From Marivibrio sp040218065 (lineage in GTDB: Bacteria; Pseudomonadota; Alphaproteobacteria; UBA8366; Aestuariispiraceae): a stretch of 64,000 nt of DNA. Of this stretch, positions 57,752 to 64,000 are shown in pieces. The position numbers and the translations under genes are program-made. The stretch is from positions 62,001-126,000 of the forward strand of contig NZ_JAVJQE010000013.1 in the NCBI RefSeq assembly GCF_040218065.1. Reading direction: 5' to 3'. The first letter of the stretch is position 1, and each line of letters begins with the position of its first letter. The notes beneath the pieces are model-generated. The model ran no database searches. It was not told where the DNA came from and saw only the letters and a list, made by a program, of their open reading frames with translations.

Positions 57752-58405
57752 TCAGAATACGAAACCCGCCGCGCGCTCGAATCCCGCGGCCGGCTTCACC
57801 ATGGCGTCGTAGAGCGCCCGGCTCGAGACGACGCCGTTGCGCTTGCCGCACAAGGTCAAGCGCCCCACCTCGCCCGGCGCGCCGATCACCGCCGTCAGCC
57901 GGCCGCCTTCGGCCAGCTGATCGAGCAGTACCGGCGGCGCCTCCGGCACGCTTCCGTCAACCAAGATGACATCATAGGGCGATTCTTTCGCCCATCCATC
58001 GCGGTGCGGTCCGCCGACGATGACGACGTTGTCGAGCGCCATGTCCGTGATCAGCTGGCTCATTCGCTGGCGAAGCTCGCCGTCCTGCTCCAGTGCGAAG
58101 ACCGAGCCGGCCAGCCGGCCGGCGACAGCGGCCAGATAGCCCGTGCCGGGGCCGACCACCAGCACGTTGTCCTCCGGACCGACCGCCGCAGCCTCAAACA
58201 GCCGTCCCGCCGTAACCGGCTCCATCAAATACCGCCCGGGGGCGATCTCGACGTCCTCGTCGATGTAGGAGATCGCTTGGCGGTTCTTGGGCGTGAATCG
58301 CTCCCGCTGAAGCTCGCCCATCGCGGCGAGCAGACGCGGGTCGGACACCTCGTTCGGGCGCAGCTGGCAAGCGACCATGTTGCGACGCGCGACGGAGAAA
58401 TCCAT
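57752..58405 (-). CDS. pcm: protein-L-isoaspartate O-methyltransferase
   Basis: SAM-dependent repair enzyme that methylates isoaspartyl residues. 217 residues. MVACQLRPNEVSDPRLLAAM is at the N-terminus, and the SAM-binding motif is VLVVGPGTGYLAAVAGRL (about residue 80) with VIVDGSVPEAPPVLLDQL later. Some alphaproteobacterial members of this branch lack proven repair activity. It starts leftward just beyond the promoter region of tRNA-Cys. Confidence 0.9.
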   Translation of the reverse strand: MDFSVARRNMVACQLRPNEVSDPRLLAAMGELQRERFTPKNRQAISYIDEDVEIAPGRYLMEPVTAGRLFEAAAVGPEDNVLVVGPGTGYLAAVAGRLAGSVFALEQDGELRQRMSQLITDMALDNVVIVGGPHRDGWAKESPYDVILVDGSVPEAPPVLLDQLAEGGRLTAVIGAPGEVGRLTLCGKRNGVVSSRALYDAMVKPAAGFERAAGFVF

Positions 58406-58607
58406 GGAGCATGCGCCTCCTGAAGAGGACGCCCGTCCGACGCATTAGGCGCCCGTCGGGCCTCGGTGAAAGCGGTTGCGGCGCGTCTCGACGCCGACCG
58501 CCGCACAGACGCCGCCGTTATAGGCGGCCCGCGCGGCGATGGCAATCGCAGCGCACGGCGAGACGCTCGATCCCGCTCGCCCGCGCCCGACGGGGCTGTC
58601 GCGACTA

Positions 58608-58640
58608 GGCTGGCTTGACCGGGCTGGCTTGACCGGGCTG
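58608..58640 (+). repeat. 14-bp tandem repeat carrying a duplicated -35 box
   Basis: ggctggcttgaccg occurs twice with a partial third (ggctg). Each copy contains TTGACC, at 58615-58620 and 58629-58634; the second is the -35 of the tRNA-Cys promoter. Confidence 0.75.
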
Positions 58641-58657
58641 AGGTGCGCGCGTATATC
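58629..58657 (+). promoter_or_regulatory. sigma-70-type promoter of tRNA-Cys
   Basis: TTGACC, 17-base spacer, TATATC, starting about 41 bases upstream of the tRNA gene. Confidence 0.7.
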
Positions 58658-58698
58658 CGCGCCGGAAGCGGGCGGGGCCGACCCCCGGCTTCCCCCGA

Positions 58699-58772
58699 GG
58701 CGCGGTGGCGGAGTGGTTACGCAGCGGCCTGCAAAGCCGTGTACGCCGGTTCGATTCCGGCCCGCGCCTCCA
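58699..58772 (+). tRNA. tRNA-Cys (anticodon GCA)
   Basis: 74 bases including an encoded CCA. The acceptor stem pairs GGCGCGG with CCGCGCC, the discriminator is T, the anticodon loop reads CTGCAAA with GCA, and the T loop is GGTTCGATTCC. Own promoter upstream. Confidence 0.95.
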
Positions 58773-58866
58773 TTTCCCTCTTTTCCTGTTCGACCGCGGT
58801 CCGTCCGGCGCATCCCGTGCGGCGGCGCGTGGCGCGGCTTGCCGTCGACGCGCGCTGATTTCGCTC

Positions 58867-58872
58867 TATACT
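58867..58872 (+). promoter_or_regulatory. TATACT -10 box upstream of the small tRNA-flanked ORF
   Basis: TATACT matches the -10 consensus at five of six positions. The -35 is weak (GTCGAC at 17 bases). It would start transcription near 58879, 20 bases before AGGAG. Confidence 0.4.
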
Positions 58873-58994
58873 AGCGTGCACACCGCTCACGCGAGGACAG
58901 GAGACGAGCCGTCACGCCGACGCCGCCCCGCCCTTCCGGCGCACCCCCGCGCAAGCCCGCTCCGGTCAAGATCCGCCGGGGCGTATGGTCCGAT

Positions 58995-59222
58995 GTGGCC
59001 GACTGTCTTCCCGATCGACTGCATCCGATGAGCGCGCAGTATCTGCGCTACTTCCTCGACGGCACCTGGAACGTCGAGCAGTTCCTGCGCTGGTTTCATA
59101 TGCCCAACTCCTCCTATCTGCCGGTGGCGCAATGCGTGCTGCACCGCCTGGGCGAAGAGTGGACCCCGCCTTGGCCGCCGCCGCGCACCCTGCCGAGCGA
59201 GCCGCCGGACGCCGCGGTGTGA
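58995..59222 (+). CDS. small conserved-looking protein between two tRNA genes
   Basis: 75 residues from GTG at 58995. No family recognised. It is rich in aromatic and Pro residues (LRYFLDGTWNVEQFLRWFHM, WTPPWPPPRTLPSEPP) and has no membrane segment. The reading frame stays open back to a TAG near 58872 with no ATG, GTG or TTG, yet a good AGGAG (58899-58903) sits 7 bases before GTC-ACG (58911-58916), after a TATACT box. The real start may be that non-canonical codon, which would give about 103 residues. Confidence 0.55.
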   Translation: MADCLPDRLHPMSAQYLRYFLDGTWNVEQFLRWFHMPNSSYLPVAQCVLHRLGEEWTPPWPPPRTLPSEPPDAAV

Positions 59223-59264
59223 ATTTTTTTCGACGGCCCGCGGCGTTTCGCGGCGCGCGCCCTC

Positions 59265-59293
59265 TTGGCAAGGCCGGGGCGGGTTGCTATACA
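59265..59293 (+). promoter_or_regulatory. sigma-70-type promoter of tRNA-Asn
   Basis: TTGGCA, exactly 17 bases, TATACA, about 50 bases before the tRNA gene. Confidence 0.7.
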
Positions 59294-59344
59294 CCGCGCC
59301 GTTCGAACGGGACGGTCCGCGCGCCGCCCGCCGGGCGATACCGA

Positions 59345-59420
59345 TCCGGTGTAGCTCAGTTGGTAGAGCAAGCGGCTGTTAACCGCTGGGTCGTAGGTTC
59401 GAGTCCTACCGCCGGAGCCA
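59345..59420 (+). tRNA. tRNA-Asn (anticodon GTT)
   Basis: 76 bases with encoded CCA. The acceptor TCCGGTG pairs with CGCCGGA, the anticodon loop reads CTGTTAA, and the T arm is GTTCGAGTC. A Rho-independent terminator follows within 11 bases. Confidence 0.96.
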
Positions 59421-59430
59421 GTTGGAGAAA

Positions 59431-59459
59431 GGGGTCGATCGACGGATCGACCCCTTTTT
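59431..59459 (+). terminator. Rho-independent terminator of tRNA-Asn
   Basis: GGGGTCGATC-gacg-GATCGACCCC then TTTTT: a 10-bp perfect stem with a T tract. Confidence 0.93.
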
Positions 59460-59491
59460 CATGACGCGGCGGCGCCCATCTCTAGCGCGCT

Positions 59492-60163
59492 ATGCGACCC
59501 TTCGACCTTCGATCCCCGCCGCCCGGGACGCCGGACTACAGCCGCGCCGAAGCCCGTGTCGACGGTGCGGTCCAAGCCCTCGGTTTCGCCGCGGCGCCGC
59601 CGGCGGCGGTGATCCTAGGGCTGGTCGCGGACGGGACGACGGCGACGCTCGGCTCCGTGATCTACGGACTCAGCCTGACGGCGATGACGGCCTGTTCGGC
59701 GCTCTACCATTGGGTCCAAGATCCCAGCCGCAAAGCGCTCTGCCGCCGGGCGGATCGGGCCGCGCTCTTCGCCTTGATCGCCGGAACCTACACAGCCTTG
59801 CTGACCGGCTCCCTGGGGGACGCGCTCGGCCCGACGTGGCGCGCGCTCGCGCTCGGCTTTATATGGGCCGCGGCGGGCGCCGCGAGCTATCTGGAGATTC
59901 GCCATCCGCGTCGATTCGAACGAACGACGCTGGCCCTCGCCCTGCTGTTAGGATGGTGCGGGCTGATGCTGCTGAATCCGATGCTGGAAAGCCTTTCCCC
60001 GGCTGTGCTGGCGCTCATCGGCGGAGGCGGAGTCGCCTACTCCGCCGGGGTAGGTTTTCATCTTTGGCGAACCCTGCCCTTCCACAACGCCGTGTGGCAC
60101 GGCTTCGTTCTTTCCGGCGTGATTTGTCACTATATCGCTGTTTTCCTGACTCATACTTCCTAA
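59492..60163 (+). CDS. hemolysin III / PAQR family membrane protein
   Basis: 223 residues with about seven membrane segments. Family histidines and acidic residue are in CSALYHWV (about residue 70), RADRAALFALIAGTYT (about 90) and the C-terminal FHNAVWHGFVLSGVICHY (about 200), the three-His pattern of the PAQR superfamily. Despite the name, haemolytic activity is not established for such members. It starts 33 bases after the tRNA-Asn terminator and ends at a hairpin. Confidence 0.87.
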   Translation: MRPFDLRSPPPGTPDYSRAEARVDGAVQALGFAAAPPAAVILGLVADGTTATLGSVIYGLSLTAMTACSALYHWVQDPSRKALCRRADRAALFALIAGTYTALLTGSLGDALGPTWRALALGFIWAAAGAASYLEIRHPRRFERTTLALALLLGWCGLMLLNPMLESLSPAVLALIGGGGVAYSAGVGFHLWRTLPFHNAVWHGFVLSGVICHYIAVFLTHTS

Positions 60164-60165
60164 CG

Positions 60166-60210
60166 CCACGCCCCCCGTTAACTGGATCTTCACCCGGGGG
60201 GTGGAGTTTT
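60166..60210 (+). terminator. hairpin terminator after the hemolysin-III-like gene
   Basis: CCACGCCCCCC and GGGGGGTGG pair around a 19-base loop, followed by AGTTTT. Confidence 0.6.
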
Positions 60211-60258
60211 CGAACGACTCATTGCTGAATATCGTCATCACCTGAGGAGGGGCGGTGC

Positions 60259-60675
60259 ATGACTGTCGCGCGGGTTGCGCTGGCGCTCGCCATGGCGTCT
60301 TTCGGTCTCGTCGCGGCGGCGGCGCGCGCTGCGGATCCGACGTCGAGCGAGCCCCCTGGGATCGAGCGCCCGGCGCTTTCTTGCGACCCGGTTTACGAGC
60401 CGGAAGGCCGCCGCCTGGCCGCGACCGCGCCAAACCCGGCCGGTCGCGGCTGCCGCAAGAGCGGCCTCTATCATCTGATCGTAAGCCACCCCGCCGACTG
60501 CGGCGTCGACGCCGGGGGCGCGCCCTTGATGCGATTCGGCTATCTTGACGACAGCGGTCGCTTCCGCCCCGCTTTTCTGGGCTGTTTTCGGCGCTTTGAC
60601 GACGCGCACGAGCGTGCGGCGGCCCAGGCGGCCGGCGGCCCTGTGGACGGCCGGCGGCCCTTTTGGATCGAGTGA
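60259..60675 (+). CDS. small secreted protein with cysteines
   Basis: 138 residues, no family recognised. A signal peptide (VARVALALAMASFGLVAAAARA, cut near residue 24) is followed by four cysteines (LSCDP, GRGCRKSG, PADCGVD, LGCFRRF), which could form two disulfides in the periplasm. It sits 37 bases before the nitrilase-family gene and may be co-transcribed with it. Confidence 0.65.
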   Translation: MTVARVALALAMASFGLVAAAARAADPTSSEPPGIERPALSCDPVYEPEGRRLAATAPNPAGRGCRKSGLYHLIVSHPADCGVDAGGAPLMRFGYLDDSGRFRPAFLGCFRRFDDAHERAAAQAAGGPVDGRRPFWIE

Positions 60676-60712
60676 CCCGGCGCGCGGCGCGCCCAACCGC
60701 GGAGAATGCTGG

Positions 60713-61561
60713 ATGAAAATCGCCTTGTGGCAAACCGCGACGCCGACCGGAGACGATCCCGATCTGACGACGCTCGAGGCCGACGCCGTCGAGCGCGCCT
60801 TGGACGCCGTGGCGGTGCGGGCGCGCGAGGCCGCAGAGGCCGGCGCCGTTTTACTCATAGCGCCGGAGCTCGCGCTCAGCGGCTACAACATCGGCGACGC
60901 CGCGCGCCGATTGGCCGAGCCCGCCGACGGCCCGGCGGCGGAGCGCCTCTCTGCGGTTGCAGCGGAGACCGGCGTCGCGATTCTGATCGGCGCGCCCGAG
61001 CGCGGGTCGGACGGGGCCGTCTACAACGCGGCCCTCTTCACGGATCCGTCGGGCGCGCGGGCCGTCTACCGGAAAGCGCACCTCTACGGCCCTGAGGAGA
61101 AACGACTTTTCGCACCGGGAACGGCTCGCCCGCCGATCTTGTCGGTCCGCGGGCTCAAGGTCGCCCCGCTGATCTGTTACGATGTGGAGTTCCCCGAGAT
61201 GGTGCGCGCCGCCGCCGACGCCGGCGCGGATCTGATCGCCGTCCCCACGGCGTTGATGCGCCCGATGGACATCGTCGCCGAAACGCTTGTCGTCGCCCGC
61301 GCCTATGAGAGCGGCGTGTTCGTCGCTTACGTCAACCGCTGCGGGCGCGAGGCGGCGCTGACCTATGTCGGCAAGAGTTGCCTGATCGCGCCCGACGGCT
61401 CGGAGCTGGCGCGCGCCGGCGCGGACGAGGAGGCGCTGTTGATCGCCGACGTCGATCCCGGCGGCTATGAAGCCTATCGGCGTGAAGCCCCGTATCTGGC
61501 GGATCTGCGCCGGGATCTCTATCCCCCGCCCGCGCCCGTCGCCAGCCGCGCGGCCGATTAG
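60713..61561 (+). CDS. carbon-nitrogen hydrolase (nitrilase superfamily)
   Basis: 282 residues. The catalytic triad is visible: Glu in LIAPELALSGYN (about residue 50), Lys in YRKAHLYG (about 118) and Cys in APLICYDVEFPE (about 152), with DFA-like IADVDPGG near the end. It probably hydrolyses a C-N bond in an amide such as an omega-amide or deaminated glutathione; substrate unknown. The start at 60713 has GGAGAATGCTGG upstream. Confidence 0.9.
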   Translation: MKIALWQTATPTGDDPDLTTLEADAVERALDAVAVRAREAAEAGAVLLIAPELALSGYNIGDAARRLAEPADGPAAERLSAVAAETGVAILIGAPERGSDGAVYNAALFTDPSGARAVYRKAHLYGPEEKRLFAPGTARPPILSVRGLKVAPLICYDVEFPEMVRAAADAGADLIAVPTALMRPMDIVAETLVVARAYESGVFVAYVNRCGREAALTYVGKSCLIAPDGSELARAGADEEALLIADVDPGGYEAYRREAPYLADLRRDLYPPPAPVASRAAD

Positions 61562-61586
61562 TCTCGGCGCCGTCGTCCGGACCCGG

Positions 61587-62213
61587 CTAACGCGGGGCCC
61601 AAAGCGCCAGCCCCACGACGCCCAGCATAGAGACGGCCATCGCGACGTTGATGATCCGATGCGTGCGCGGCGCCAAGTCCAGCCGGTGCAACGTCACCCC
61701 CGCCCACAGCCAAAGATAGTGCAGCGGGATCCAGATGACGTTCATGACGACGAACTTGACGATCGTCTCCGTCAGCAGCGCGTCCGGCATGAAGCCGAAG
61801 CCGCCGAAAAGCGTCGTGTGGACCGCGTAAGCCTTGGGATTGATCAGCTGCAGGGTCAGGCCGTTGACCGCGCCGGGCGGCTTCGACTTCTCGATGAAGG
61901 CGATCTTCGAGCCGGCCAACGCGATCTTGGCCGCGAGATAAAAGAGATAAGCGACCGAGGCGTAGAGCAGGATGGATCGGATCAGCGGATCGGCGACGAC
62001 CGCCGCCGCCACCCCTGTCGCCACCAGGAGCGCAACCGCATTGTTGCCGAGCCAGAGGCCGATCAAATAGCGGTTGCCGGCCGCGAAGCCATAGCCTGAC
62101 CCGACCCCGGCCACGGAGAGAACCCCTGGTCCAGGCGTGATGATCAAAAGGAAGACCGCGGCGGCGAAGGCGAGCATGGCGGCGAGACTAGCCGTTTCGT
62201 CCGCCGCTGGCAA
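61587..62213 (-). CDS. LysE family amino acid exporter
   Basis: 208 residues with about six membrane segments, the size and start (LIITPGPGVLSVAGVGSGYG) of the LysE/RhtB superfamily. It exports an amino acid or a metabolite, not identified. It lies 20 bases downstream of cheZ on the same strand; the pairing with a chemotaxis gene is probably only positional. Confidence 0.88.
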   Translation of the reverse strand: MPAADETASLAAMLAFAAAVFLLIITPGPGVLSVAGVGSGYGFAAGNRYLIGLWLGNNAVALLVATGVAAAVVADPLIRSILLYASVAYLFYLAAKIALAGSKIAFIEKSKPPGAVNGLTLQLINPKAYAVHTTLFGGFGFMPDALLTETIVKFVVMNVIWIPLHYLWLWAGVTLHRLDLAPRTHRIINVAMAVSMLGVVGLALWAPR

Positions 62214-62233
62214 AAGGCGCGACGGGCCGCCGG

Positions 62234-63073
62234 TCAGTCGAACAGCGCGTCGATATCCGCTTGGCTGATGCCCTCGCCGCTGCGCGCCGGACCGTTCAGC
62301 AGGGCGGCGTCGCCCTCGGCCTCCTCCTCAGGAACCGGCAGGTCTTCGAAGGCTTCGATGCCCCAGATTCCGATCATCGCGACGATTCGCTCCTCGATGT
62401 GGCGAAGCGTGGTGATGACCTTGGAGGTGCGCTGACCGGTCAGATCCTGAAAGTTGCAGGCCTCCATGATCTTGATCGCGGCCTCCTCGATCTGCGCGGC
62501 GAGCGCCTCCTGCTCCGCGTCTCCGTCGAGCAGGCCGGCGAGTTTGGTGACCAGATCCATCTGCTCTTCGGCGCGGGCCAGGATCTCCTCCGTCGCCGCG
62601 CCGGTGTCCGTCACGATGGCGTCCAGCTCGTTGCGCGCTTCCTCAATCCGGTTGTTGTCGGCGTTGGGGTGCTTGATGAGCGACAGTTCTGTCTTGGCGC
62701 GGCCGATCATCTTGACCATGCGCGCGATCTCCACCCGAACGGCGAGATCGGAGTCGACGTCCTGCGCCCCAAGCCCGGCCGGCTCTCCGGCGGGCGCCCC
62801 GGCGGGCTGCAAGGCGGCCAGCATGGTCTTCATCTCAGCCAATTCCGCGTGAATGGCCGCCAGCTCGTCGCCAGCGGCGAAAGACGCCCCTGACGAGGGC
62901 GCCCCCGATGCGGCCTCCGCGCCGTCGCGATCCGCCGCCTGGGGCGGTCGGGGCAGCGGCGGCTCGGGCGCCAGAGGACCGGCGGCGCCGACGTCCAATC
63001 CGGCCCTCTCGGCGCGGAACGGCCGCCGGGCCTGCGAGCGGCCGGCGGAGGAGGAAGCGGTGAGATTGGTCAT
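62234..63073 (-). CDS. cheZ: chemotaxis protein phosphatase CheZ
   Basis: Dephosphorylates CheY-P and so ends the tumble signal. 279 residues, longer than E. coli CheZ (214) because of a ~70-residue disordered Ala/Pro N-terminus. The long helical hairpin carries the catalytic motif CNFQDLTGQRTSKVITTLRH with its essential Gln near residue 210. The C-terminus ends ISQADIDALFD, resembling the CheY-binding peptide of FliM. The start is the ATG at 63073, MTNLTASSSAGRSQ. No other chemotaxis genes are in the window. Confidence 0.92.
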   Translation of the reverse strand: MTNLTASSSAGRSQARRPFRAERAGLDVGAAGPLAPEPPLPRPPQAADRDGAEAASGAPSSGASFAAGDELAAIHAELAEMKTMLAALQPAGAPAGEPAGLGAQDVDSDLAVRVEIARMVKMIGRAKTELSLIKHPNADNNRIEEARNELDAIVTDTGAATEEILARAEEQMDLVTKLAGLLDGDAEQEALAAQIEEAAIKIMEACNFQDLTGQRTSKVITTLRHIEERIVAMIGIWGIEAFEDLPVPEEEAEGDAALLNGPARSGEGISQADIDALFD

Positions 63074-63360
63074 CGTTTGGCGCTCGCTTGGCTCTTGCGG
63101 CGCCGGCCGGCGTCTCGGCCGGCGGCGTCCGTCGTTGGCGGTTCCTCGGTGCGCGGCGCGGCGGCGGATCGCCAATGGACGTCCGCCCTTCCGCTCCCAT
63201 CCGGCGCGATCGGGACTATGCGCCGCCGTTCCTTTCCGGCCGGTTAACGCCGCGCCCTTCGGCGCCGTCTTAAGCTCGCGTTAACGCGTCTCAGGCAAAC
63301 TTCACTCTGGGTCTTGTGGGGGTGCGACGGACGCGAGACTGAACTGGGATCGAAGGCTTC
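63074..63360. other. divergent promoter region of cheZ and the unknown gene
   Basis: 287 bases. It must hold the promoters for cheZ (leftward) and the right-edge gene, but I see no convincing boxes and no RNA gene. Confidence 0.4.
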
Positions 63361-64000
63361 ATGACCACCGAAACCGCACCGCCGGCGCCGACAGGGCGCG
63401 AGCGCGACAGCCTGCATATTCTGCCGCTGTGCATCGTTCCCCTTCAGACGCCGGGACTGCGTCGCGCGCGACTGGTCAAGAACAACCGCATCGAGACGAT
63501 GGTCGAGCTGTTCAAGGACCAGCAAGCCGGCAGCGGGCAAATCGCCCTGCCCGATCTCCCGGGGTTTTTCCCCGGCGCCGATCCGGAGACGTTCAAAAAA
63601 GATCTGGCGATCGTCGAGCGGTTGGCGCGGGCGCCCAGTTTCGACGTCTATTCGACGCGAATCACGCTGCGCAATCTCGACATCCAGGTCGACCGACAGG
63701 AGCATCTGCAGCTTTCCGACGATAAGAAGCTTGAGCTGACCGAGCGGATGAAGAGCTTCACCGCCCCCTTGATCCGCAACGTTTACGGACAAGAGGTCGA
63801 CGGGGTGGAGGACGCGGGCGATCTATCCGCCATGCTGCGCAACCCCGACAAGGAGGAGGCGCTGCGCCGGCTGACCACCTTGGCCGAGAAGCTGAATGTG
63901 AACCTCGAGGACATCCCCCGCTTCGTCGAGGACTACGGCGACGTCTTCCTCTCGCTGGCGTTTTTTCAGGAAACCTTGGACAAGATGGTGCCGGGATTGG
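63361..64000 (+). CDS. hypothetical protein, right edge of window (partial)
   Basis: The open frame starts ATGACCACCGAAACC and runs past the window, at least 213 residues. No family recognised. The visible part is soluble and mostly helical: MVELFKDQQAG, SFDVYSTRITLRNLDIQVD and LSDDKKLELTERMKSFTAP. It is divergent from cheZ. No membrane segment or signal peptide. Codon usage is like its neighbours, so it is a real gene. Confidence 0.7.
   Translation, partial: MTTETAPPAPTGRERDSLHILPLCIVPLQTPGLRRARLVKNNRIETMVELFKDQQAGSGQIALPDLPGFFPGADPETFKKDLAIVERLARAPSFDVYSTRITLRNLDIQVDRQEHLQLSDDKKLELTERMKSFTAPLIRNVYGQEVDGVEDAGDLSAMLRNPDKEEALRRLTTLAEKLNVNLEDIPRFVEDYGDVFLSLAFFQETLDKMVPGL

Overview
The window is high-GC, gene-dense chromosomal DNA of an alphaproteobacterium. 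This is supported by the syntenic block ftsB-pdhABC-lpd-lipA-coq10-like / cinA-pgpA-ispDF / dusB-ntrBC-ntrYX-trkA-dat-hfq-hflX, a fused ispDF, an E1-beta subunit carrying its own lipoyl domain, a PopZ-type polar organiser and a PAS_5 protein. A member of Rhodospirillales or a related order is the best guess; the genus cannot be told from the sequence. I see no rRNA operon, CRISPR array, insertion sequence or prophage. Two tRNA genes (Cys and Asn) lie at 58.7-59.4 kb.

Layout. 1-8.9 kb: the edge of a membrane histidine kinase, a DUF4112 protein, a glutamine-synthetase-family ligase with mazG, and a leftward run of a class III nucleotide cyclase, a 3-hydroxyisobutyrate-dehydrogenase-like enzyme, an inositol-monophosphatase-family phosphatase and a zinc alcohol dehydrogenase. 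9-11.1 kb: groESL with a sigma-70-type promoter and a CIRCE operator. 11.2-24.3 kb: the leftward nitrogen/redox regulation and RNA-chaperone block, dusB-ntrB-ntrC-ntrY-ntrX-trkA-dat-PilZ-like-HAD-hfq-hflX. 24.4-27.6 kb: a CcsA/HemX-like membrane protein, then rightward ispDF-pgpA-cinA. 27.6-31.8 kb: an XRE regulator with a proton antiporter, a COQ10/RatA-like protein, lipA and a small unknown. 32-38.2 kb: the pyruvate dehydrogenase operon pdhA-pdhB-pdhC-lpd, ending in a clear terminator, with ftsB upstream. 38.3-44.9 kb: a threonine/serine dehydratase, a PAS protein, a DAO-type oxidoreductase, a DUF2189 membrane protein and valS.

45-55.3 kb is the most accessory-looking part. It holds a glycosyltransferase-like protein, a Sel1-repeat protein with an unknown partner in an AT-rich pocket, a GFA protein, an SDR and M81 peptidase pair beside ilvD, a PhyH-like dioxygenase with a VOC protein, and a GSCFA protein. 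It separates valS from popZ-tolC-pcm, genes that are often neighbours in this class. 58.7-64 kb: tRNA-Cys, a small ORF with a puzzling start, tRNA-Asn, a hemolysin-III-like membrane protein, a secreted cysteine-containing protein, a nitrilase-family amidohydrolase, a LysE exporter, cheZ, and the first part of an unknown gene divergent from cheZ.

How it fits together: most of the window is housekeeping, namely pyruvate entry to the TCA cycle and lipoate supply, isoprenoid and phospholipid synthesis, translation, protein folding, nitrogen control and cell-pole organisation. I found no strongly novel multi-gene system. The most interesting points are local: a 14-bp tandem repeat immediately before ntrY, an expanded Glu-Pro microsatellite inside popZ, an NtrX lacking GAFTGA, a FliM-like CheY-binding tail on CheZ, a histidine kinase with an altered ATP-binding N-box, an XRE-antiporter cassette with a putative operator, and a tRNA-flanked small ORF whose Shine-Dalgarno sequence points to a non-canonical start.
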